Assembly (NCBI GenBank): GCA_029844215.1
Contig: CM056723.1
Span: 86,916,790 to 86,980,789, forward strand
Reading direction: 5' to 3'
Origin: Przewalskia tangutica
Taxonomy: Eukaryota; Streptophyta; Magnoliopsida; Solanales; Solanaceae
Length of the DNA: 64,000 bases
Shown here: one piece after another, positions 1 to 7,417 of the stretch
Layout: the number at the start of each line of letters is the position of its first letter
Numbering within the stretch: position 1 is the stretch's first letter
The notes under the pieces: generated by a model
Told to the model about the DNA's origin: nothing
What the model saw: the letters and a program-made list of their open reading frames with translations, nothing else
Database searches by the model: none
Made by a program: the position numbers and the translations under genes

Positions 1-1479
1 TCGTTCTTTTATTAACCAAGAGGCTTATACTTCAAGTCAAATTTACACAATTTTCAAAATACTTCTTCATGTCAAGAAATCCTTGTCTACCTTACTTAGG
101 ATAAACCATTCCTCAAGAACAAGTGGGTTAACTCCTTAACCCAACCAACTTAGACATTTTCTTAAAACAAGTCATGTATAACAATGGATTTACTTCATTT
201 AAAACACGTACGTCTACCGTACTATATAGTTATAATTACTCATGCTCAAGAGATAAGAAAGTTTCCACATACCTCTTCGGTTAATCCACCATAGTATGTT
301 TATTAAACTCTAGTTCAATGTAGAATAATCCAAGCTCAAGTCACTAAATCCTATGGAAAATTGGGCAGCATTTCCTTCGTTTCTACATACTTTTCCACCT
401 TTTAAAGGCCGAATTCATCATCCAAACGCCACATTTAAGGCCCAACAATCCAAACATTTCAAAGGGGATTACACACCTAAACTTGGGTGTGTACAATTCT
501 GCCCCACAATGTACAACAACTAACTTAACAAGTTTAAGGTAGTTTTTAGGCTACAACATGCTCACATAACCTTCTTAACCAATTCTTTCACATCCAAACC
601 ATATTTCTTACATGCAATGAATCTAAGAGCATTACTTACTAATACAAGATCTTTCTTCTTCACATGCAACACAAATAACTAGCTATAAGAGAAGAATCTT
701 TACCTTAGAGCTTTAGCCAAGTTAATCCAACAAAAAACTAGCCTCCTCTTCCACAAACACCACTACAATAATTCCTACAAGCTAGCCACAAGCTTCCTTC
801 TTGTCCTTAACTTTTCAGATTTTCCCTAGGCTTTGAATTCCTCTTGGAATTTTAGAGAGAAGTGAGAGCTTTAGCTTAGAGAGAGAGAGGGATTTGAAAG
901 ATGACCAAGTCTTCAAGACTTGGTCAATATAAGACATGCAAGAATTCAGATGGGGGGGGACACTTGTCACCCACCCATGACCTCTTTTAAAACAAAACAG
1001 TGCAGAAATCCCCACTCAATCTTCGCAGAACCCGCCTGCGCTCGCAGCTCGGCCACGGCGCTGAAACTTCGCGCTCAGGACTTTCCGGCGCCGCGGCCCT
1101 GCTTCCCGGCGCCGCGGCGCTGCAACTTCAGCGACCCCTCAGAATATCCGGCGCCGCGGCCCTGCATCCGGCGCCGCGGCCCTGTCGCTTTTGTCCGAAA
1201 CACATTTCTGTCCGTCTGCGCACTGAACTTGTAACTCCCATAACTTTCTACTCCGATGTCCTATCGACGAACGGTTGGTTGCGTTGGAAACTAGACTCTA
1301 CGAACTATGCACTAGGCCTTTGAAACACTTAGGAACTCTCAAATGTATCGGGTCATAACCCGCCTCAAAGTTGACTAAAACCCGTCCGAACAATCCGTCA
1401 ACCTATCTCTCGAAATTTTTTAAGTCTTACTCCCTTTCATACGCACTCATACGCATGACCTGAACTACGGGGTGTAACA
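1..1479 (-). mobile_element. Element A, 3' LTR (partial, cut by left window edge)
   Basis: On the minus strand this begins TGTTACACCCCGTAGTTCAG at 1479 and matches, in inverted orientation, the first 1.5 kb of the LTR of element C starting at 19534. The match includes a GC-rich block, a TATA-like box, and the splice-donor-like AAG|GTAAAG at about 703. It is the promoter-side part of an LTR whose 3' end lies left of the window. The LTR ends at 1479; the polypurine tract that should adjoin it has been displaced to 16671 by insertion of the B array. The small open frames here are not genes. Confidence 0.88.
1010..1195. repeat. GC-rich block inside LTR A
   Basis: Several iterations of a GGCGCCGCGG-type word sit in an otherwise AT-rich LTR. 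The same block occurs inverted at 19826-19990 in LTR C. Overlapping frames read through it only because it lacks stops (Ala/Pro/Arg-rich). Confidence 0.8.
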
Positions 1480-1480
1480 T
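1476..1480. repeat. Target-site duplication of B array, left copy
   Basis: AACAT immediately before LTR B1; the same AACAT follows the last LTR at 16667. Removing the array rejoins the LTR A end to its own polypurine tract. Confidence 0.9.
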
Positions 1481-4078
1481 TGTTATACCCCGTATTTCCA
1501 GAGTATGTACATGAGGGCGTACGTACAAAAGTTGAGCCTTAAATTAGGCAAGGGCGAAAGTGCATTCTGACCCACGAAAGAATTGTTTTAGGCGAAGCGT
1601 TTCGGACTTTGCGAAGGGAAAATTACGGTTGCAACATTTATTATTTTTGCGGATTTTTCCGAGAGATGAAATATTTTGGACCAACGAGAGGGCGACACTT
1701 GTCACCCTCAAGTGGACGATTTTGTGGGCAACATTCTTGGTGTTTTTTTGGTCAAGGAGTTGGTAGGATATTTTGTAGATATTTTGTGTAGTAGATGAGC
1801 AAGTGGGACCCACACACACTTGTCCAAATCTTCACCCTCCACTTGCCCACCACTTGTCTTAATCTTGGCCATTGATTTCCCTATAAATACCCCCTTGAAG
1901 TGCAAGACTTCTTCATCCACACTTAGAGATTTCAAGACTTGAAATACTCCCTCCCCTCTTCTTGTTGCTCTCGTCCAAGAGCACCCCTCCCCCTTTGTGA
2001 GCCTTGGCCGAAACATCTCCCCCCCTCTTGAGTTGTTCTAGTAAAATACCCCCCCCCCACCCCCTTGGTAGAAAAGTATTCTCCAAGTATTGTTACTATT
2101 CCAAAATACCTTGGCCCAAATACCTTGTAGTATTCCAAGGTTACCCCTATACTAAAAGCCCAGAAATATTATTATACTTTCCTTCAATCACAAAACGAAA
2201 CCCTAAGGAAAATCTTCATAGTTGGTTGAAGTGCTAAGTAGAAGTTGTTTAGAAACTTCTAAGGGTTGTTTGGAGCGGGTTGGAGCACCCAGAGTAGGAG
2301 CTAAACGTTGCTCAGGATCGACATTAAATCTTGGATAATTTTGGGCTTATCGAGGTAAATACTATTGTCCTTCTATTGTAATTGGAAATTACATACTGTA
2401 GTTGTATAGAAATGAGTATAAGATTCATAGAAGGATATTACAGAAGAGAATTGAACTGAAATCACATCAGAAGTATATTAAAGAAGAAGATTGAACTGTA
2501 CTTACATAGAATTTGTATTCTGATGAACTTGTGTAGTTTAACGGGTAGGGAAGTGCTGCCCGATTTTTTCCGTAGAATAGAGAACCCCCTGCTTAGAATA
2601 TTCTACAGAGTAGTCTAGACGTTGATAGACGTATATGACCCTTATAGGTTGAAAGTTCTGCGAGTAGCATGTTCTACTTGAAAGGTGGACAAGACTAGCC
2701 GGGTTATAGCGGTGGAGCGTTTTGCTAATTGTCGATAATCGTCGCGAGGTATGTGATTCTTCCTATCCTCTTGAGCATGATATTTTGAAAAGAATATATA
2801 TAGTACGATAGACGTACGTGTGTTAACTGAATGTGGTTTTACTTCGATGTCTTTTGACTTGAGTCTCTATAATAAGAATCTGAAGTATTTCAAAAGAATT
2901 ATGAATCATTTTTGAAAGAAGAGTAATACTTGGTTTTAAAAGCTTAAGAGTTATACTAGCTTTATGGAAAGTTAGGTATAACGACTTAAGAGAGATAAAA
3001 GGAACGGTTTACTTAATTGATTATGAACGCCTTATATTGATTTCGGAAATGAGAATAAGTATCGAACAAACCACTGCAGCGCTAATAAAGGGAAATGTAT
3101 TGACTAATTAAGTATTATTAAAACCAGTAGAAACCTCCATCCATGAAGCTAAGATGAGACAAAATGATATTACATTTCCTAGATCATGGCTGCTTTAATA
3201 AGATTGTTATGAACAAGAATAACCTACTCACACATAAGGCATATGTTTCTCAAATTGTTTTAAAAGAGAATTATATTATTAAGTGATTAAGACTATGAAC
3301 TACGAAACCTTTCAAACGAAACTTGAGCATTTGAAATTAGGCAAACTTGAACGTTTGGAAAAGAATGTTGTTACTTGATTTTACAAAAAAAAGTGTTTTG
3401 GTTTACTTAAAAAGATAGCCACTCTATTTTTATACTACGGGTATTGTGTGACTTTTGTGAAAGAAACGGATCTTTTAAAGAGTTAATGTAGGAAGTACTT
3501 TGGGGATAAAAACCCGAACTTGTTGACATAAAGTAGAAAGTACCTTGTGTGAATAACTTGATTATGTTGGTTTGTGATAGCCTTGTAATACTTTCTTGAT
3601 TTGTTTGATAAGTAAACATGTTAGGATGCTACGTGTGTTAGTGTCTTGTGATGTTTGTGTAAAAGGTTATTCTTATTGTGCTTATGTTGTTTAACGATAA
3701 GCCGTTGTGCTAGTATTATATCACTCACCTCTTGACATGATATACCGGGGGTTAAGCTGCCCTCCGATGCAAGGTACACCTCAGGCAGTCTGTGTGACTA
3801 TGATTCGAGATACCTCATGCGGGTCCAGGTGGCCTATGCGGAGCTACGAGAGTTCCAGGTTAGTGTGCGGTCTTTATGGCCATGCGGTCTATGTGGCCAT
3901 GCGGACCACGGGTCCAGGACGATGCCGGGGAGTAGCTACCCTCGATGCGGGGAATACCTCATGCGGGCCTATGTGTGTGGCCTATGCGGAGCTGCGGAAA
4001 GTTCCAGGATTTGACGCGCACATTGATACTGAGGGCGAGTGGCCCGCTTCGATCATATGGCGGGTTCGGGTCGTGACA
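1481..4078 (+). repeat. LTR B1 (5' LTR, internally deleted)
   Basis: Begins TGTTATACCCCG and ends TCGTGACA, followed by the primer site. It is about 0.8 kb shorter than LTRs B2 and B3. The sequence jumps from GATCATATGG (4051-4060) to GGTTCGGGTCGTGACA, whereas B2 continues for about 795 bp with CGGTCTAGAAAGACC before reaching the same end. The missing part is the promoter-distal end of the LTR, including the U5 hairpin seen in the other LTRs. Confidence 0.9.
1882..1889 (+). promoter_or_regulatory. LTR B1 TATA box
   Basis: CCC-TATAAATA-CCCC, about 400 bp into the LTR. The same box sits at the matching place in B2, B3, S, E, G and H. Transcription would start near 1915. Confidence 0.75.
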
Positions 4079-4082
4079 AAAG

Positions 4083-4094
4083 TGGTATCAGAGC
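4083..4094 (+). promoter_or_regulatory. Primer-binding site (initiator tRNA-Met)
   Basis: TGGTATCAGAGC, four bases after the LTR end, complementary to the 3' end of plant initiator tRNA-Met. Confidence 0.92.
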
Positions 4095-4140
4095 AGTTAA
4101 TCCTCAGAAAGTGTCTACAGACCGTATCTAGTAGAGTCTT

Positions 4141-4174
4141 GATTATCGGTGTTTTGTGCACCACACCAATAATC
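4141..4174 (+). other. Leader hairpin with palindromic loop (candidate RNA dimerisation signal), B1
   Basis: GATTAT-C-GGTGT pairs with ACACC-A-ATAATC: 11 base pairs with one C/A mismatch. The ten-base loop TTTGTGCACC contains the self-complementary hexamer GTGCAC. It lies between the primer site and gag and is conserved in all eight leaders in the window. Confidence 0.65.
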
Positions 4175-4286
4175 AGGAGGCTATAGGATATTTAGGATTG
4201 GTTTTCATTCTTCTCACTCTGAGATCGTGCCTTAGAGCTGTGTTATAAGTTGGACCCCTCTAACGTATTCCTTTCCTTTACCAGTT

Positions 4287-5318
4287 ATGCCTCCGCGTAA
4301 GGCAACCCGGGCCCAGAAGGGCAAGGCAGCCGAGGGAGCTGCGAGTAGAGCACAAAGGGTTACGAGGGCGCAGGCCCAATCATCACCTAAGGTGGTGCTT
4401 CATTCGCGGAGTTCTGCGACATCGCCAGCCCCAGCAGAGTTTAGCACGGCGGCAGCAGTTCCTACTGCGGCCATGGCATTTACACCTTCAGTTCCACGAC
4501 CAGTAGCAGAAAGAATAGATTGCAAAGAGACGACCCTGTTACTAGCTAGAGAGTTAGCAACCAGAGAGTATATTATGTATCGATTTATCGCGGACCTTGA
4601 TGATTATCTAAGAGAGGGTTGTGCAAGAGTAGCTGTTCAGTCAGGCTTGAGCATGGCCTGCGTACGGGCTTATGTGCAACAGGCCGAGAAACGTAGGGAT
4701 CGACGGGGTAACCAGGATCAGCAGAAGAGGGCCAGAACAGCAAGGTCCTTTGGTAACTTTCGAGGCGGACCTTCTCAGCAGCAGACGGGTTATGCGCCTC
4801 CGCCAGTGCAGAGTGGTCCTCCACAGACTTCAGGACGTTCGGGGTATGCCAGAGTTGGTCAGAACTCCAGGGCTTCTGGTTCACAGCTATACGTAGGTTC
4901 TAGCCAGCCGGGTTCAGATTTTCCTCAGTGTTCACAGTATGGCAGGCGTCATCCCGGGGAATGTCATCTTTTTGTTGGTGCTTGTTTTACCTGCGGCCGT
5001 CAGGGCCATGTGTCGAAAGGATGTCCTAGTAGGAGGGATGTAAGTAGGAGGACTCAGCCTACCAGATTAGTTGCGGATTCAGTAATTCGGAGAGGAAGGG
5101 GTGTTAGCCAGAGGAGGCCACCCCCACCTCGGTGTGGCCGTTGTGGTAAGTGTCATTGTGGGGAGTGTCGTACTTCTTCGACAGCTTGTTATGCTTGCGG
5201 CCAGCAGGGCCATTTTGCGAGAAATTGTCCGACCAGAGGTGGCGCGGATGTAGAGACTCAGCCTTCAGGACCAGTGACCAGTTCATCACCTTCCCTAGCT
5301 ATCATGAGGCGAGATTGA
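4287..5318 (+). CDS. gag: Gag-like protein, core-deleted, with duplicated zinc-knuckle module (B1)
   Basis: Open frame of 343 residues. The N-terminus MPPRKATRAQKGKA is shared with gag of A, C and D and fixes the start. Residues about 80-135 resemble the end of the Ty3/gypsy capsid region (YRFIADLDDYLREG), but the conserved capsid core seen in element A (FYGS, DPQEFI, NWFEAW, FLPPE) is absent, so this is a shortened Gag. There are two CCHC knuckles: C233/C236/H241/C246 and C301/C304/H309/C314. Each is preceded by a Cys-rich half-site ending GEC (HPGEC near 226, CGEC near 294), so the whole composite module appears twice. The middle is Arg/Gln/Gly-rich, fitting RNA binding. No protease follows. 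It is probably the packaging protein of a non-autonomous element; whether it is made or works is unknown. Confidence 0.8.
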   Translation: MPPRKATRAQKGKAAEGAASRAQRVTRAQAQSSPKVVLHSRSSATSPAPAEFSTAAAVPTAAMAFTPSVPRPVAERIDCKETTLLLARELATREYIMYRFIADLDDYLREGCARVAVQSGLSMACVRAYVQQAEKRRDRRGNQDQQKRARTARSFGNFRGGPSQQQTGYAPPPVQSGPPQTSGRSGYARVGQNSRASGSQLYVGSSQPGSDFPQCSQYGRRHPGECHLFVGACFTCGRQGHVSKGCPSRRDVSRRTQPTRLVADSVIRRGRGVSQRRPPPPRCGRCGKCHCGECRTSSTACYACGQQGHFARNCPTRGGADVETQPSGPVTSSSPSLAIMRRD

Positions 5319-5938
5319 TTAGAACAACAAAGGGAAGTAAAGCGAAGAATCTGGTATATCCTTAACCCTCTAGAGATTAGTAGGTGTGATAAGATGAGTA
5401 TATCTTAAGTGTTTTGTTCTGATAGCATTGTGTTAATTGTGATTAGAAATCATGGTTAGTTAGAAGGGTAAGTTTGGGGATAAAGAAAGTGTGAGCCTTA
5501 GAGTTTTATACGTGGAGACCTTAGAGGCGAGGCCATCGTGAGTAAAAGATTATTTTTATGTTTGACCCTTATCGGAGTGCATAGCGCACGTGAGATATAT
5601 TTGTGTGATAAGTCCCTGAGTAGTGTGAAATGAAAGAGGGTAGTTGAGCTAAGAAGACCACTAGGTTTTCGTGACTTGATTGTGATATTGTTCCGGATCA
5701 GGGAACAAGAGTTTTGTGCGATAAGCAGGTCGGGTTGCGGACCGATTGCGGGTCAACCCGTGGCCTGTAATGTGGTGGGGTCAGTTCAAGGTGGTCCCGA
5801 CCAGGTGGCAGGGTCATGAGGGTGTTAGGCCCAAGTTTAGTTAACCATCGTACGAGTTCGTGGATGCGTTCGACCAGTAGTCGGCCGATGAGGTCAGCCC
5901 ATCTTATCTTTCAGTCAGGATCGTTTACTCAGCAGAGG
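5319..5938 (+). other. Non-coding spacer of B1 interior
   Basis: No long frame and no protease, RT or RNase H motif recognised. The equivalent stretch recurs at 11623-12243, 53431-54044 and 60649-61240. Part of it (around 5810-5850, the GGCCCAAGTTTAGTTAA region) is also recognisable, inverted, in element F near 42120, so it is an old shared segment. Confidence 0.7.
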
Positions 5939-6680
5939 GTTATGCGAGATGTTATATCGGGAAGGTTGTAAGACTGCACGAGGTGCCTACTTTCACCTTA
6001 TGTCAGGCAGTGGAGCCCAGGTTACGGCTATTTCTTTTTCTGGAAGTTTTACCAGGCAGGGTTAGGAACTCAGGTGAGTCTCAGTATCGCATTCGCCCTC
6101 GGGCCAGTGTTTGGATTTCAGGGGTAGCTGTGAGGATTGTTGCCTCCTGTTGATGGAGTGTTTTATAGCTACCATTTAAGTATTCGGATATCGCCTCATG
6201 ACGCCTTGTAGGGGCGGAAGTGTAAGTTGTCGGTCGATTGGTTCGATGTTGGCAAGATTCAGATAGTTGGTTCATACTTATTTCAGCAGGATGTGGATAG
6301 GGTGAAGCCTATCCAGGAGAGGTTATTGGCAGCTCAGAGTCAGCAGAAGTCATGCGGATAATCAACGTCGACACTTAGAGTTCAGGTTGACGGTGGGTTT
6401 TCTTGAAGGTACCACCCCGGAAAGGGTGTAACGAGTTTTGGAAAACAGAAGAAACTTAGCCGAGTTACTTTGGGCCTTTTCAGATCATGTGAAGAATAGG
6501 CCAGGTTGCCTATATGTTAGCATTTGTCGTCCGAATTAGGAGGCAGTACGTCCGGTCTTTCATGTTGTTATGTTCGGAAAAGTATCGGAGATCCATCCAG
6601 GGTGTTCCCAGTTAATGATGACCAAGTTGGAGGTAGTAACCCAGAGATTTTGGAAACTGAAGCAATAACAGAAAGGTGGT
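5939..6680 (+). pseudogene. Integrase C-terminal remnant (B1)
   Basis: Frame-broken translation matches the D integrase: KVVRLHEVP near the start (D has EIVRLHGVP), GTQVSLS, then SYHLSIRISPHDAL, GRKCKLSVDWFDVG, QERLLAAQSQQKS and IGDPSRVFPVNDDQ. The catalytic core is incomplete, with stops and frameshifts throughout. It is a fossil of the pol end left when the gag-to-integrase part of an ancestor was lost, and is shared by B2, G and E. Its 3' position next to the polypurine tract suggests it was kept because that flank is needed in cis. Confidence 0.8.
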
Positions 6681-6965
6681 AAGTTATGAGAAGGAGTTCG
6701 AGTGTACGAGAGAATGACGAGTAAGGGAAGAAGCGAGCATGTGGTAAGAGAATAGAAGTGATCATTTCTTTTGTGAAATAAAGGTGCGAAGGGAATATCT
6801 TTTAGACCTTGGGTGGGAGCTTTTGTAGTGATGGAGGTGATTCCTCGTGGACTTGAATTTGAGTAATTGCGCGTGTGTTATGTTATGGCCAGGTACGGCA
6901 TGATTGTTTTCGTAAGTATAGTAGTGAAGACTATACGGGCGCAGGTATGTTTTGAGACTTAGAAG

Positions 6966-7001
6966 GAACATTCGGGACGAATGTTTCTAAGGAGGGGAGA
7001 A
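6966..7001 (+). promoter_or_regulatory. Polypurine tract with upstream inverted repeat (B1)
   Basis: AAGGAGGGGAGAA abuts LTR B2. Just upstream lies the inverted repeat AACATTCG ... CGAATGTT (offset by one base in this copy). The same pair precedes the tract in every element whose 3' end is in the window. Confidence 0.88.
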
Positions 7002-7409
7002 TGTTATACCCCGTATTTCCAGAGTATGTATGTGAGGGCGTACGTACAAAAGTTGAGCCTTAAATTAGGCAAGGGACGAAAATTTTGTTCACAACCCACG
7101 AAAAGAATTGTTTTCTGACGAAACGTTTTCCGGACTTTGCGAAGGGAAAATTATGGTTGCAACATTTATTATTTTTGCGGATTTTTCCAAGTGATGAAAT
7201 ATTTTGGACCAACGAGAGGGCGACACTTGTCACCCTCAAGTGGACGATTTTGTGGGCAACATTCTTGGCGTTTTTTTGGTCAAGGAGTTGGTAGGATATT
7301 TTGTAGATATTTTGTATAGTAGATGAGCAAGTGGGACCCACACACACTTGTCCAAATCTTCACCCTCCACTTGCCCACCACTTGTCTTAATCTTGGACAT
7401 TGATTTCCC

Positions 7410-7417
7410 TATAAATA
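7410..7417 (+). promoter_or_regulatory. LTR B2 TATA box
   Basis: TATAAATA in the same context as 1882. Confidence 0.75.

Larger units (their letters stand above)
2355..4284 (+). other. Putative 5' leader intron of B1
   Basis: Donor-like TATCGAG|GTAAAT at 2354/2355 and acceptor-like CCTTTCCTTTACCAG at 4284, three nucleotides (by coordinate, two bases intervene) before the gag ATG at 4287. The donor is conserved in every LTR of the window (7881, 20317, 30126, 48138, 50037, 62349; minus strand 703, 35729, 40829, 46636) and a CAG acceptor precedes the ATG in B, A, C and D. Splicing would remove the primer site and leader hairpin from a gag mRNA. No transcript evidence is available here. Confidence 0.45.

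Noticed and set aside
920..1323. Two overlapping plus-strand frames rich in Ala/Pro/Arg
   Set aside because: They cross the GC-rich LTR block, have no family resemblance, and the block recurs inverted in LTR C. Open by composition only.
4083..4094. Possible tRNA-Met gene fragments at the TGGTATCAGAGC sites
   Set aside because: Only 12 bases match and each is placed a few bases after an LTR end, so these are primer-binding sites.
3707..4186. Plus-strand frames with Cys/Gly-rich translation (also 9242-9631, 15544-15856)
   Set aside because: They lie in the TATGCGG-repeat part of family-2 LTRs, run across the LTR end into the leader, and differ in frame between copies.
6966..6987. Heat-shock-element-like GAA/TTC pattern
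   Set aside because: It lies in the interior next to the polypurine tract, not in the LTR promoter; it is better explained as an inverted repeat tied to the tract.
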